Assembly: GCF_018323985.1 (NCBI RefSeq)
Contig: NZ_AP024590.1
Span: forward strand, 1,178,001 to 1,242,000
Direction of reading: 5' to 3'
DNA from: Enterobacter kobei
GTDB lineage: Bacteria > Pseudomonadota > Gammaproteobacteria > Enterobacterales > Enterobacteriaceae
DNA length: 64,000 nucleotides
Translations under genes and position numbers: made by a program
Shown: piece after piece, positions 36,662 through 46,015 of the stretch
Layout: every line of letters starts with the position of its first letter
Numbering within the stretch: position 1 is the stretch's first letter
Notes under the pieces: generated by a model
Seen by the model: only the letters and a program-made list of their open reading frames with translations
Told to the model about the DNA's origin: nothing
The model's database searches: none

Positions 36662-37614
36662 TGAAGCAACTTTGGTATGCCATGTCCTTAGTGACGGGTA
36701 GCCTGTTTTTCTCCTGCAACGCCTCGGCTGATGTACCGTCCGGGGCGTTGTTGCAGCAGATGAACCTGGCGAGCCAGTCACTCAATTACGAGATGTCTTT
36801 CGTCAGCATCAATAAGCAGGGTGTAGAGTCATTACGCTATCGCCATGCCCGTCTCGATAATCAGCCGCTTGCTCAGCTATTGCAAATGGATGGCCCGCGT
36901 CGCGAGGTTGTACAGCGCGGCAGCGAAATCAGCTATTTCGAACCTGGTCTGGAGCCCTTCACGCTCAACGGCGATTACATCGTCGATTCCTTGCCGTCGC
37001 TGGTATACACCGACTTCAAACGCATCTCTGCCATTTACGATTTCATCTCCGTGGGCCGCACGCGCATTGCCGATCGCCTGTGCGAGGTGATCCGCGTTGT
37101 GGCGCGGGACGGTACGCGTTACAGCTATATCGTCTGGTTGGATTCAGAAAGCAAACTGCCGCTGCGCGTGGACCTGCTGGATCGTGACGGTGAGACGCTG
37201 GAGCAGTTCCGCGTGATTGCCTTCTCGGTGGACAGCAAAGTTGGGGCCAGCATGCAGTCGCTGGCTAAAGCCAGCCTGCCACCACTGCTCTCCGTGCCGA
37301 CGGGGGATAAAATCGAATTCAACTGGTCACCGACCTGGCTGCCGCAGGGCTTCAGTGAAGTGGCCAGCAGCCGTCGGAAATTACCGACGGTGGATGTGCC
37401 GGTTGAATCGCGTCTTTACTCCGATGGTCTGTTCAGCTTCTCGGTTAACGTCAACGCCGCTAATCAGAACAGCACCGATCAGATGCTGCGTACCGGGCGT
37501 CGGACGCTTAATACCACCGTGCGCGGTAACAGCGAAATTACCGTGGTGGGTGAACTCCCGCCACAGACCGCAAAACGTATTGCGGACAGTCTTAAATTCA
37601 GGGCAGCACAATGA
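36661..37614 (+). CDS. rseB: Sigma-E regulatory protein RseB
   Basis: 317-residue periplasmic protein that binds RseA and protects it from DegS until displaced by lipopolysaccharide. A signal peptide (MKQLWYAMSLVTGSLFFSC) ends near NASA-D. The mature MucB/RseB fold begins SGALLQQMNLASQSLNYEMSF. Length is within one residue of E. coli. It overlaps rseA by one base and rseC by four bases, indicating a tightly coupled operon. Confidence 0.98.
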   Translation: MKQLWYAMSLVTGSLFFSCNASADVPSGALLQQMNLASQSLNYEMSFVSINKQGVESLRYRHARLDNQPLAQLLQMDGPRREVVQRGSEISYFEPGLEPFTLNGDYIVDSLPSLVYTDFKRISAIYDFISVGRTRIADRLCEVIRVVARDGTRYSYIVWLDSESKLPLRVDLLDRDGETLEQFRVIAFSVDSKVGASMQSLAKASLPPLLSVPTGDKIEFNWSPTWLPQGFSEVASSRRKLPTVDVPVESRLYSDGLFSFSVNVNAANQNSTDQMLRTGRRTLNTTVRGNSEITVVGELPPQTAKRIADSLKFRAAQ

Positions 37615-38090
37615 TCAAAGAGTGGGGAACCGTCGTCTCATGGGAACAGGGTGAAGCCCTGGTAAGCTGTGATGTAAAAGCATCGTGCAGCAGCTGCGCC
37701 TCGCGTTCCGGTTGCGGCACCCGCGTGCTCAACAAGCTGGGGCCACAAACCACGCATACGTTGGTGGTGCCGTGCGACCAGCCCCTGGTAGCCGGTCAAA
37801 AAGTCGAGCTGGGCATTGCCGAAGGCAGCCTGCTTGGCTCCGCAATGTTAGTGTATCTGACGCCGCTGGTGGGAATGTTTGCGGTAGCCGGCCTGTTTCA
37901 GACCCTGTTTGGTTACGATCTCGCGGCGCTGGGCGGCGCGGTACTGGGCGGCGTGGGCGGCTTTTTGCTGGCGCGCGCTTTTTCCCCGAAACTGGCCGCA
38001 AAGGACGCGTGGCAGCCTGTGATCCTGAGCGTGGGTTTACCGCCGGACATGCTGCGCGTGGAAACGCCACACACGAACGCCAGTCAATAA
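37611..38090 (+). CDS. rseC: SoxR-reducing / sigma-E regulatory protein RseC
   Basis: 159-residue inner-membrane protein with an N-terminal cysteine cluster (CDVKASCSSCASRSGCG) and two membrane helices (about 77-95 and 100-120), the second glycine-rich (GGAVLGGVGGFLLA). In E. coli RseC is linked to SoxR reduction with the Rsx complex and to thiamine synthesis in related bacteria. Last gene of the rpoE operon. Confidence 0.96.
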   Translation: MIKEWGTVVSWEQGEALVSCDVKASCSSCASRSGCGTRVLNKLGPQTTHTLVVPCDQPLVAGQKVELGIAEGSLLGSAMLVYLTPLVGMFAVAGLFQTLFGYDLAALGGAVLGGVGGFLLARAFSPKLAAKDAWQPVILSVGLPPDMLRVETPHTNASQ

Positions 38091-38271
38091 TTTCACGCCT
38101 TTTTGCCTTAATCTTTACAGTACAACAGACAGCGCCGTGGCCTACCACGCCGTACGCGGGATGAGCATTTCCCCGCGTTGGGGTTGTAGTGTAGAATGCG
38201 GCGTTTCAGACAACAGACGTGGGCTCAGTACAGCGGCCTCTTAGTTTCCGTAAGGCATAAAATCTCCATAT

Positions 38272-40071
38272 ATGAAGAACATACGCAACTTTTCGATCAT
38301 CGCTCACATTGACCACGGTAAGTCGACGCTGTCTGACCGTATTATCCAGCTTTGCGGCGGCCTGTCCGATCGCGAAATGGCAGCCCAGGTGCTTGATTCC
38401 ATGGATCTTGAGCGCGAACGCGGCATTACTATTAAAGCGCAAAGCGTTACGCTCGATTACAAAGCATCAGACGGTGAAACCTATCAGCTGAACTTTATCG
38501 ACACCCCAGGCCACGTTGACTTCTCTTATGAAGTTTCCCGCTCGCTTGCCGCCTGCGAAGGCGCGCTGCTGGTGGTGGATGCCGGTCAGGGCGTGGAAGC
38601 GCAGACGCTGGCGAACTGCTATACCGCACTGGAAATGGACCTGCAGGTCGTGCCGGTTCTGAATAAAATTGACTTGCCTGCCGCCGATCCCGAGCGCGTG
38701 GCCGAAGAAATTGAAGACATCGTTGGCATTGACGCCACCGACGCCGTGCGCTGCTCAGCGAAAACCGGCGTGGGCGTAGGTGATGTACTGGAACGCCTGG
38801 TAAAAGAAATCCCGGGTCCGGAAGGCGATCCTGATGCACCGCTGCAGGCGCTGATCATCGACTCCTGGTTCGATAACTACCTGGGCGTAGTCTCCTTGAT
38901 CCGTGTGAAAAACGGCACCCTGCGTAAGGGCGACAAAGTCAAAGTGATGAGCACCGGACAGGTCTACAACGCCGATCGTCTGGGCATTTTCACGCCGAAA
39001 CAGGTCGACCGTACCGAACTGAACTGCGGTGAAGTAGGCTGGCTGGTTTGCGCCATTAAAGACATCCTGGGCGCGCCGGTGGGCGATACCCTGACGCTGG
39101 CGCGTAACCCGGCAGACAAAGCGCTGCCAGGCTTTAAGAAGGTGAAACCGCAGGTTTACGCCGGTCTGTTCCCGATCAGCTCTGACGATTACGAAAACTT
39201 CCGCGATGCGCTGGGCAAACTCAGCCTCAACGATGCGTCGCTGTTCTATGAGCCGGAAAGTTCCACGGCGCTGGGCTTTGGTTTCCGCTGCGGCTTCCTT
39301 GGTCTGCTGCACATGGAGATCATCCAGGAGCGTCTGGAGCGTGAATACGATCTGGAACTGATCACCACCGCGCCAACGGTAGTGTATGAAGTGCAGACAA
39401 CCGGCAAAGAAGTTATCTATGTTGACAGCCCATCCAAGCTGCCGCCGCTGAACAACATTCAGGAATTGCGCGAACCCATCGCTGAATGTCACATGCTACT
39501 GCCGCAGGAATACCTTGGTAACGTGATTACCCTGTGTATCGAGAAACGTGGCGTGCAGACCAACATGGTTTACCACGGTAAACAGGTTGCGCTCACCTAT
39601 GAAATTCCGATGGCGGAAGTGGTGCTCGACTTCTTCGACCGCCTGAAGTCCACCTCGCGTGGTTATGCGTCACTGGATTACAACTTCAAACGTTTCCAGG
39701 CGTCCAACATGGTGCGCGTGGACGTATTGATTAACGGCGAGCGTGTGGACGCCCTGGCGCTGATCACCCACAACGACAATGCCCCGTATCGCGGGCGTGA
39801 GTTGGTGGAAAAAATGAAAGAGCTGATCCCGCGTCAGCAATTTGACATCGCGATCCAGGCGGCCATTGGCAACCATGTCATCGCCCGTTCTACGGTGAAA
39901 CAGCTGCGTAAAAACGTGCTGGCGAAATGCTACGGCGGCGACGTCAGTCGTAAGAAAAAGCTGTTGCAGAAACAGAAAGACGGTAAGAAGCGTATGAAGC
40001 AGGTCGGTAACGTCGAGCTGCCACAGGAAGCGTTCCTCGCCATTCTGCACGTCGGTAAAGACGGCAAATAA
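38272..40071 (+). CDS. lepA: Elongation factor 4 (LepA)
   Basis: 599-residue translational GTPase involved in 30S biogenesis and ribosome back-translocation. G1 is AHIDHGKST, G3 DTPGHVDF and G4 NKIDLP. The LepA-specific C-terminal domain is present with the basic end KKLLQKQKDGKKRMKQVG. Length equals E. coli LepA. It is 14 bases upstream of lepB, the usual operon. The 181-bp gap after rseC holds its promoter, which I did not pin down. Confidence 0.99.
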   Translation: MKNIRNFSIIAHIDHGKSTLSDRIIQLCGGLSDREMAAQVLDSMDLERERGITIKAQSVTLDYKASDGETYQLNFIDTPGHVDFSYEVSRSLAACEGALLVVDAGQGVEAQTLANCYTALEMDLQVVPVLNKIDLPAADPERVAEEIEDIVGIDATDAVRCSAKTGVGVGDVLERLVKEIPGPEGDPDAPLQALIIDSWFDNYLGVVSLIRVKNGTLRKGDKVKVMSTGQVYNADRLGIFTPKQVDRTELNCGEVGWLVCAIKDILGAPVGDTLTLARNPADKALPGFKKVKPQVYAGLFPISSDDYENFRDALGKLSLNDASLFYEPESSTALGFGFRCGFLGLLHMEIIQERLEREYDLELITTAPTVVYEVQTTGKEVIYVDSPSKLPPLNNIQELREPIAECHMLLPQEYLGNVITLCIEKRGVQTNMVYHGKQVALTYEIPMAEVVLDFFDRLKSTSRGYASLDYNFKRFQASNMVRVDVLINGERVDALALITHNDNAPYRGRELVEKMKELIPRQQFDIAIQAAIGNHVIARSTVKQLRKNVLAKCYGGDVSRKKKLLQKQKDGKKRMKQVGNVELPQEAFLAILHVGKDGK

Positions 40072-40085
40072 ATTAAGGAGTTGGC

Positions 40086-41060
40086 ATGGCGAATATGTTT
40101 GCCCTGATCCTCGTGATCGCAACGCTGGTGACCGGGCTGTTATGGTGCGTAGATAAATTTATCTTTGCACCCAAGCGCCGTGAACGTCAGGCTGCCGTGC
40201 AGGCGGCAACCGGTGAGGCAATCGATCCGAAAACGCTAAAAAAAGTCAGCCCGAAACCAGGCTGGCTGGAAACCGGGGCATCGGTTTTCCCTGTGCTGGC
40301 TATCGTGCTGGTGGTGCGTTCGTTTATCTACGAACCTTTCCAGATCCCGTCTGGCTCCATGATGCCTACGCTGCTGATCGGGGATTTCATCCTGGTGGAG
40401 AAATTTGCCTACGGGATTAAAGATCCAATTTACCAGCACACCCTGATTGAAACCGGTCATCCGAAACGCGGTGACATCGCAGTATTCAAATATCCGGACG
40501 ATCCGCGCCTCGACTATATCAAGCGCGTGGTGGGCTTACCGGGTGATAAGGTGAGCTACGATCCGGTTGCCAAGCAGGTTACGGTTCAGCCAGGCTGTCG
40601 TTCTGGTCAGGCGTGTGAAAGCGCGCTGCCGATCACTTACTCCGACGTCCAGCCAGGCGATTTTGTGCAGACTTTCGGGCGCAAAAACGGCGGTGAGGCG
40701 AGCAGCGGTTTCTTCGCGCTGCCGAAAGGGGAGACCCGTGAGAATGGTATTCGCCTTAACGAACGCAAAGAGACACTGGGTGATGTCACGCATCGCATTC
40801 TGATGGTGCCTATCGCACAGGATCAGCTGGGGATGTATTACCAGCAGCCGGGCCAGCAGCTGGCGACCTGGATCGTGCCGCCGGGACATTACTTCATGAT
40901 GGGTGATAACCGCGATAATAGCGCGGACAGCCGTTACTGGGGCTTTGTGCCCGAAGCGAATCTGGTGGGTCGGGCCACTGCCATCTGGATGAGTTTCGAA
41001 AAACAAGAAGGTGAATGGCCAACCGGCGTGCGTTTCAGCCGTATCGGCGGCATTCACTAA
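40086..41060 (+). CDS. lepB: Signal peptidase I LepB
   Basis: 324-residue leader peptidase with two N-terminal membrane segments (about 3-22 and 62-80) and a periplasmic catalytic domain. The Ser-Lys dyad is Ser91 (PSGSMMPTL) and Lys146 (DYIKRVVGLPGD), and the box E motif GDNRDNSADSRYWG is intact. AAGGAG precedes the start. It cleaves signal peptides such as that of RseB in this window. Confidence 0.99.
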   Translation: MANMFALILVIATLVTGLLWCVDKFIFAPKRRERQAAVQAATGEAIDPKTLKKVSPKPGWLETGASVFPVLAIVLVVRSFIYEPFQIPSGSMMPTLLIGDFILVEKFAYGIKDPIYQHTLIETGHPKRGDIAVFKYPDDPRLDYIKRVVGLPGDKVSYDPVAKQVTVQPGCRSGQACESALPITYSDVQPGDFVQTFGRKNGGEASSGFFALPKGETRENGIRLNERKETLGDVTHRILMVPIAQDQLGMYYQQPGQQLATWIVPPGHYFMMGDNRDNSADSRYWGFVPEANLVGRATAIWMSFEKQEGEWPTGVRFSRIGGIH

Positions 41061-41064
41061 TTTG

Positions 41065-41100
41065 TTGGGTTGCAGTCCTGAAGGCTGCAACCCAAATTAT
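41065..41100 (+). terminator. Possible terminator between lepB and rnc
   Basis: 11-bp stem TTGGGTTGCAG/CTGCAACCCAA with a 9-base loop. The following tail (ATTATTTCT) is only moderately T-rich. Confidence 0.55.
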
Positions 41101-41190
41101 TTCTGTGATAAATCTATTCCGGTAACGACATACCCCGCCGTTGTGTATAGAATATTCCCCCGAAGTTTAAGGTTGGCGCTGCAAGGTGCC

Positions 41191-41239
41191 ACGGCACACG
41201 AAACCGCGTTGGTTTGCTCAGGTCGGTTTCGTGTGCTGT
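41191..41239 (+). promoter_or_regulatory. RNase III target hairpin in the rnc leader
   Basis: 15-bp near-perfect stem (41191-41205 with 41225-41239, one G-T pair) closes a 19-base loop, ending 31 bases before the rnc start. In E. coli RNase III cuts the equivalent leader stem and so destabilises its own mRNA. Confidence 0.85.
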
Positions 41240-41270
41240 ATTTTTTACGCATTATTTTATTTGGTATCGC

Positions 41271-41951
41271 ATGAATCCCATCGTAATTAATCGGCTTCAA
41301 CGGAAGCTGGGCTACACTTTTCATCATCAGGAATTGTTGCAGCAGGCATTAACCCATCGCAGTGCCAGCAGTAAGCACAATGAACGTCTCGAATTTTTGG
41401 GTGACTCCATTTTAAGCTTTGTGATCGCCAACGCGCTGTATCACCGTTTCCCGCGCGTGGACGAAGGCGACATGAGCCGTATGCGCGCCACGCTGGTGCG
41501 CGGCAACACGCTGGCTGAGATCGCCCGTGAGTTCGAGTTAGGCGAATGCCTGCGCCTCGGGCCGGGTGAGCTGAAAAGCGGCGGCTTCCGCCGTGAGTCC
41601 ATCCTTGCCGATACCGTTGAAGCGCTGATTGGTGGCATTTTCCTCGACAGTGATATTCATAACGTCGAAAGGCTGATCCTCAACTGGTATCAAAGTCGTC
41701 TGGACGAAATCAGCCCGGGCGATAAACAAAAAGATCCGAAAACGCGTCTGCAGGAATACCTGCAGGGTCGCCATCTGCCGCTGCCGTCATATCTGGTGGT
41801 ACAGGTACGTGGCGAGGCGCACGATCAAGAATTTACTATCCACTGCCAGGTAAGTGGTCTGAGCGAACCGGTGGTAGGCACAGGTTCCAGCCGCCGCAAG
41901 GCAGAGCAGGCCGCCGCCGAACAGGCGCTTAAGAAACTGGAGCTGGAATGA
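41271..41951 (+). CDS. rnc: Ribonuclease III
   Basis: 226-residue double-stranded-RNA endonuclease processing rRNA precursors and regulating many mRNAs. The signature NERLEFLGDSILSFVIA carries catalytic acidic residues, with Glu in DTVEALIGGIFLD. A C-terminal dsRNA-binding domain ends GTGSSRRKAEQAAAEQALKKL. I start it at MNPIVINRLQRKLGY. The stop overlaps the era start (ATGA). Confidence 0.99.
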   Translation: MNPIVINRLQRKLGYTFHHQELLQQALTHRSASSKHNERLEFLGDSILSFVIANALYHRFPRVDEGDMSRMRATLVRGNTLAEIAREFELGECLRLGPGELKSGGFRRESILADTVEALIGGIFLDSDIHNVERLILNWYQSRLDEISPGDKQKDPKTRLQEYLQGRHLPLPSYLVVQVRGEAHDQEFTIHCQVSGLSEPVVGTGSSRRKAEQAAAEQALKKLELE

Positions 41952-42856
41952 GCGAAGAAAAAACATACTGCGGATTTGTCGCCATCGTGGGTCGTCCCAA
42001 CGTTGGCAAATCCACCCTGCTGAATAATCTGCTCGGGCAGAAGATTTCTATTACCTCGCGTAAAGCGCAGACCACACGTCACCGCATCGTGGGCATCCAC
42101 ACCGAAGGGCCGTACCAGGCTATCTACGTGGATACCCCGGGTTTGCACATGGAAGAAAAGCGCGCCATCAACCGTCTGATGAACAAAGCGGCGAGCAGCT
42201 CCATTGGCGACGTAGAACTGGTTATTTTCGTGGTGGAAGGCACTCGCTGGACGCCGGACGACGAAATGGTACTGAACAAACTGCGTGATGCCCGCGCACC
42301 GGTGATCCTGGCGGTGAACAAAGTGGACAACGTGCAGGAGAAAGCCGATCTGCTGCCGCACCTGCAGTTCCTGGCAAGCCAGATGAACTTCCTTGATATC
42401 GTACCGATGTCTGCGGAAACCGGCATGAACGTTGATACGGTAGCCGGGATTGTGCGTAAGCATCTGCCGGAAGCAATCCATCACTTCCCGGAAGACTACA
42501 TTACCGATCGCTCCCAGCGCTTTATGGCGTCGGAAATCATCCGTGAAAAACTGATGCGTTTCCTCGGCGCAGAGCTGCCTTATTCCGTGACGGTTGAGAT
42601 CGAGCGCTTTGTCACCAACGAGCGCGGCGGTTACGACATCAACGGTCTGATCCTCGTCGAGCGTGAAGGGCAGAAGAAAATGGTGATCGGCAACAAGGGC
42701 ACGAAAATCAAAACCATCGGTATTGAGGCCCGTAAAGACATGCAGGACATGTTCGAAGCCCCTGTGCACCTTGAACTGTGGGTCAAAGTTAAATCCGGCT
42801 GGGCCGATGACGAGCGCGCCCTGCGTAGTCTTGGTTACACCGACGACCTGAAGTAA
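41948..42856 (+). CDS. era: GTPase Era
   Basis: 302-residue GTPase that binds the 3' end of 16S rRNA and acts in 30S maturation. G1 GRPNVGKST, G3 DTPGLH and G4 NKVD are present. The C-terminal KH domain contains GQKKMVIGNKGTKIKTIG. It overlaps rnc by four bases, giving translational coupling, and is followed by recO. Confidence 0.99.
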   Translation: MSEEKTYCGFVAIVGRPNVGKSTLLNNLLGQKISITSRKAQTTRHRIVGIHTEGPYQAIYVDTPGLHMEEKRAINRLMNKAASSSIGDVELVIFVVEGTRWTPDDEMVLNKLRDARAPVILAVNKVDNVQEKADLLPHLQFLASQMNFLDIVPMSAETGMNVDTVAGIVRKHLPEAIHHFPEDYITDRSQRFMASEIIREKLMRFLGAELPYSVTVEIERFVTNERGGYDINGLILVEREGQKKMVIGNKGTKIKTIGIEARKDMQDMFEAPVHLELWVKVKSGWADDERALRSLGYTDDLK

Positions 42857-42868
42857 GAGCCATACAGT

Positions 42869-43597
42869 ATGACGGAAGGCTGGCAGCGCGCTTTCGTTTT
42901 GCATAGTCGTCCGTGGAGCGAAACCAGCCTCATGCTGGACGTTTTCACGGAAGAATCCGGTCGTGTGCGCCTTGTGGCAAAAGGCGCACGTGCCAAACGT
43001 TCCAGCCTTAAAGGCGCATTACAACCCTTTACCCCTCTGCTGCTCCGCTTTGGCGGGCGTGGCGACGTCAAAACGCTGCGCAGCGCCGAAGCCGTCTCTC
43101 TGGCACTCCCTTTAAGCGGTATTACGCTCTACAGCGGCCTGTACATCAACGAGCTGATTTCGCGCGTGCTGGAACACGAGACGCGCTTCTCTGAACTGTT
43201 CTTTGAATACCTGCACTGTATCCAGGCGCTGGCTGGCGTCAGCGGCTCGCCCGAAGCCATTCTGCGCCGCTTTGAACTGGCGCTGCTCAGCCATCTGGGG
43301 TACGGCATCGATTTCCTGCACTGTGCGGGCAGTGGTGATGCGGTGGAAGACACCATGACCTACCGCTATCGCGAAGAGAAGGGTTTTATCGCCAGTATCG
43401 TCATCGATAACCGCACCTTTACCGGGCGTCATCTGCGGGCGCTGGCTGAACGCGACTTTCCCGATGCCGACACGCTGAAGGCCGCGAAACGCTTTACCCG
43501 CATGGCCCTGAAGCCGTATCTTGGCGGTAAGCCGCTAAAAAGTCGGGAACTGTTTCGCCAGTTTATCCCTAAGCGTGCGGCACCCGATCCCCAATAA
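42869..43597 (+). CDS. recO: DNA repair protein RecO
   Basis: 242-residue RecF-pathway mediator that loads RecA on SSB-coated DNA and anneals strands. The N-terminal OB fold begins GWQRAFVLHSRPWSETSLMLDVFT, followed by the helical RecO_C region. Length equals E. coli RecO. Third gene in rnc-era-recO-pdxJ-acpS. Confidence 0.98.
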   Translation: MTEGWQRAFVLHSRPWSETSLMLDVFTEESGRVRLVAKGARAKRSSLKGALQPFTPLLLRFGGRGDVKTLRSAEAVSLALPLSGITLYSGLYINELISRVLEHETRFSELFFEYLHCIQALAGVSGSPEAILRRFELALLSHLGYGIDFLHCAGSGDAVEDTMTYRYREEKGFIASIVIDNRTFTGRHLRALAERDFPDADTLKAAKRFTRMALKPYLGGKPLKSRELFRQFIPKRAAPDPQ

Positions 43598-43623
43598 AAT
43601 GAAAATGTCATACGAGGATGGTC

Positions 43624-44355
43624 ATGGCTGAATTACTGTTAGGCGTCAACATCGATCACATTGCCACGTTGCGTAATGCGCGCGGCACGGCGTACCCGGA
43701 TCCGGTACAGGCCGCGTTTATTGCTGAGCAGGCGGGAGCGGATGGCATTACCGTGCATCTGCGTGAGGACCGTCGTCACATTACCGATCGTGACGTGAAG
43801 ATCCTGCGCCAGACGCTGGACACCCGCATGAATCTGGAAATGGCCGTTACCGATGAGATGCTGGACATTGCCTGTGACACCCGCCCGCATTTTTGCTGCC
43901 TGGTACCGGAAAAGCGTCAGGAAGTGACCACCGAAGGCGGTCTCGACGTCGCCGGCCAGCAGGAGAAAATGCGCGCCGCCTGCAAGCGTCTTGCTGATGC
44001 GGGCATCCTGGTGTCACTGTTTATCGACGCTGACGACGCGCAGATCAAAGCCGCCGCTGATGTGGGCGCGCCCTACATCGAGATCCACACTGGCTGCTAT
44101 GCCGACGCCGAAGACGACGCGGCCCAGGCGCGCGAACTGGAACGCATCGCGAAAGCGGCCCGTTATGCCGCCAGTCTCGGTCTGAAGGTGAATGCCGGGC
44201 ACGGCCTGACGTACCATAACGTCAAAGCCATCGCCGCGCTGCCGGAAATGCACGAACTGAACATCGGCCATGCCATCATTGGTCGCGCGGTCATGAGCGG
44301 GCTGAAAGAGGCGGTCAGTGAAATGAAACGCCTGATGCTGGAAGCGCGCCGGTAA
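43624..44355 (+). CDS. pdxJ: Pyridoxine 5'-phosphate synthase PdxJ
   Basis: 243-residue TIM-barrel enzyme that joins aminoacetone 3-phosphate and deoxyxylulose 5-phosphate to make PNP. Motifs include LLGVNIDHIATLRNARGT, HLREDRRHI and HTGCYAD. I start it at ATG 43624 (MAELLLGV), with GAGG seven bases upstream; ATG at 43618 overlaps that ribosome site. The stop shares a base with acpS. Confidence 0.98.
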   Translation: MAELLLGVNIDHIATLRNARGTAYPDPVQAAFIAEQAGADGITVHLREDRRHITDRDVKILRQTLDTRMNLEMAVTDEMLDIACDTRPHFCCLVPEKRQEVTTEGGLDVAGQQEKMRAACKRLADAGILVSLFIDADDAQIKAAADVGAPYIEIHTGCYADAEDDAAQARELERIAKAARYAASLGLKVNAGHGLTYHNVKAIAALPEMHELNIGHAIIGRAVMSGLKEAVSEMKRLMLEARR

Positions 44356-44735
44356 TGGCAATCCTCGGACTGGGTACGGATATTGTTGAAATCGCCCGTA
44401 TCGAAGCGGTGATCGCCCGTAGCGGCGATCGCCTGGCGCGACGCGTACTGGCAGATAACGAGTGGGCCATCTGGGCTTCGCATCAGCAGCCGGTACGTTT
44501 TCTGGCGAAACGCTTCGCGGTAAAAGAGGCGGCGGCAAAGGCGTTCGGCACCGGCATTCGCAACGGGCTGGCCTTTAATCAGTTTGAAGTTTACAACGAT
44601 GAACTGGGCAAGCCGAGCCTGCGGTTATGGGGTGAAGCACAGAAGCTGGCAGAACAGATGGGCGTCCGATCGATGCACGTCACGCTGGCGGATGAGCGCC
44701 ACTACGCCTGTGCGACGGTGATTATCGAAAGCTAG
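44355..44735 (+). CDS. acpS: Holo-[acyl-carrier-protein] synthase AcpS
   Basis: 126-residue phosphopantetheinyl transferase that activates acyl carrier protein. The Mg-binding Asp in GLGTDIVEIARIE and Glu in RFAVKEAAAKAFGTGI are present. It overlaps pdxJ by one base (TAATG). Its TAG forms the palindrome CTAG with the stop of convergent yfhL. E. coli has the shoB/ohsC toxin-antitoxin pair between these genes; here no space remains. Confidence 0.98.
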   Translation: MAILGLGTDIVEIARIEAVIARSGDRLARRVLADNEWAIWASHQQPVRFLAKRFAVKEAAAKAFGTGIRNGLAFNQFEVYNDELGKPSLRLWGEAQKLAEQMGVRSMHVTLADERHYACATVIIES

Positions 44736-44992
44736 ATTTTATCGGCGTGATGCAGCAGCACAAACTTATCCCACAGCTGTTCGTTATTTTCCACATGTGC
44801 CGGATCTTTTAAGATGGTATTCGGGATCGGGCACACCTTCTGACAAGTTGGCGTTTCGTAGTGGCCCACACACTCCGTGCAACGGTCGCTGTTGATTTCA
44901 TAAATGCTGTCACCCATCGAAATGGCCTCGTTCGGGCATTCCGGCTCGCACATATCGCAATTTATGCATTTTTTGGTGATCAACAGCGCCAT
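44732..44992 (-). CDS. yfhL: YfhL-type 2[4Fe-4S] ferredoxin
   Basis: 86-residue ferredoxin of the Alvin type. The first cluster motif is CINCDMCEPECPNEA. The second is interrupted, CTECVGHYETPTCQKVCPIP, as in YfhL. In E. coli YfhL is required for tRNA ho5U34 formation together with TrhP and is linked to iron-sulfur metabolism. It is convergent with acpS. Confidence 0.95.
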   Translation of the reverse strand: MALLITKKCINCDMCEPECPNEAISMGDSIYEINSDRCTECVGHYETPTCQKVCPIPNTILKDPAHVENNEQLWDKFVLLHHADKI

Positions 44993-45048
44993 CAGGAAAA
45001 TCTCAGAAGCAACACAAACAGGGCGGGCATTATACGCCCAATTTCTGT

Positions 45049-45897
45049 TCAGACCAGTTTTTTTACCAGCTGCTCGCTGTGACGAATACGCCCCGGGGCG
45101 TGCTCAATATCCTGCTGCACCAGCGCCATAAACAGCAGGTCGGTTAGCATCATCTGCGCGCTGGACGAGGAGATGGCCGCGCTGCGCGTCGCCTGCTCTT
45201 CGGCAATGGTGTACAGACAGTGCGAAGCTCGCTGTTGCAGCGTGTTCGGCGTAAAGCCGGTGATGGCGAGGATCCTGCCACCGACGCGGAAGGTTTCATC
45301 CGCCGCCAGATTGATTTCCCGTCGTTCGCCGGAATAGGAGACCGCCACCAGCACATCTCCAGGCCCCAGCGCCTGCACCGTTGCCAGCAGCGCATGCATA
45401 TCCTGCTCGACGACGGCGTTAAAACCAATTTTCAGCAGTTTCCAGCCAAAGTTGCGTGCCACCAGCCCCGAGGCGCCGATACCGGTCAGCACAATGCGCC
45501 GCGCGCCGCGCAGTAGCTGCACGCTTTCCTGCAGTTTCTCTTCCGTGTTCACATCCAGGGTCGCGCGCATCGCGTTCACATTATCCTGAATGAGTTTCTC
45601 CCCCACCAGACGCAGCGGATCGTCACCGCGGATCTGATTATGCAGCGGTACGGCCTGCGGATCCGGGTGGCTGACCAGCGCTTCGCTGATCGCCAGCTTC
45701 AACGCCGGAAATCCTTTAAAGCCGAGCTTCTGGGAGAACTTCACCACGCTTGACTGGCTGACGCCCGCTTGCTGAGCTAATTGTTGTGAGCTGAGGTGAC
45801 GCGCCTCGTCCGGTTGCGCCAGAATAAAATCCGCCAGCTTCTTATCGCTCTGTGCCAGCCCAGGGTAGCGCTGACGGATGCGAATCAAACAGTTCAT
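45049..45897 (-). CDS. yfhH: MurR/RpiR family transcriptional regulator YfhH
   Basis: 282-residue regulator with an N-terminal helix-turn-helix (LSSQQLAQQAGVSQSSVVKFSQKLGFKGF, about 35-63) and a C-terminal SIS sugar-phosphate-binding domain (IVLTGIGASGLVARNFGWKL). It is very close to E. coli YfhH, an orphan there. Here it is divergent from murQ and a PTS gene, so it probably senses MurNAc 6-phosphate or a related ligand and controls that operon; this is inference from context. Confidence 0.92.
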   Translation of the reverse strand: MNCLIRIRQRYPGLAQSDKKLADFILAQPDEARHLSSQQLAQQAGVSQSSVVKFSQKLGFKGFPALKLAISEALVSHPDPQAVPLHNQIRGDDPLRLVGEKLIQDNVNAMRATLDVNTEEKLQESVQLLRGARRIVLTGIGASGLVARNFGWKLLKIGFNAVVEQDMHALLATVQALGPGDVLVAVSYSGERREINLAADETFRVGGRILAITGFTPNTLQQRASHCLYTIAEEQATRSAAISSSSAQMMLTDLLFMALVQQDIEHAPGRIRHSEQLVKKLV

Positions 45898-45956
45898 AGG
45901 CTCTCCCCGACAAAATGTGACAATGGTTGCAAATTACACATTCCGCTCGCATGAAT

Positions 45957-45969
45957 GAATATAATATTC
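45957..45969. promoter_or_regulatory. Palindrome over the putative murQ -10 element
   Basis: GAATATAATATTC is a perfect 13-bp palindrome containing TATAAT (45960-45965), 47 bp upstream of murQ in the yfhH-murQ gap. Operator placement over a -10 suits repression by YfhH, but no operator for YfhH is known to me. Confidence 0.35.
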
Positions 45970-46015
45970 CATTATGCAGCGGTTAAAGTGAATAAAAAAT
46001 TCTTGAGGTCGAAAC

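Noticed and set aside
41825..42904. 359-codon minus-strand frame across era
   Set aside because: Antisense shadow of rnc-era-recO coding sequence; the His/Phe-rich composition is typical of such shadows.
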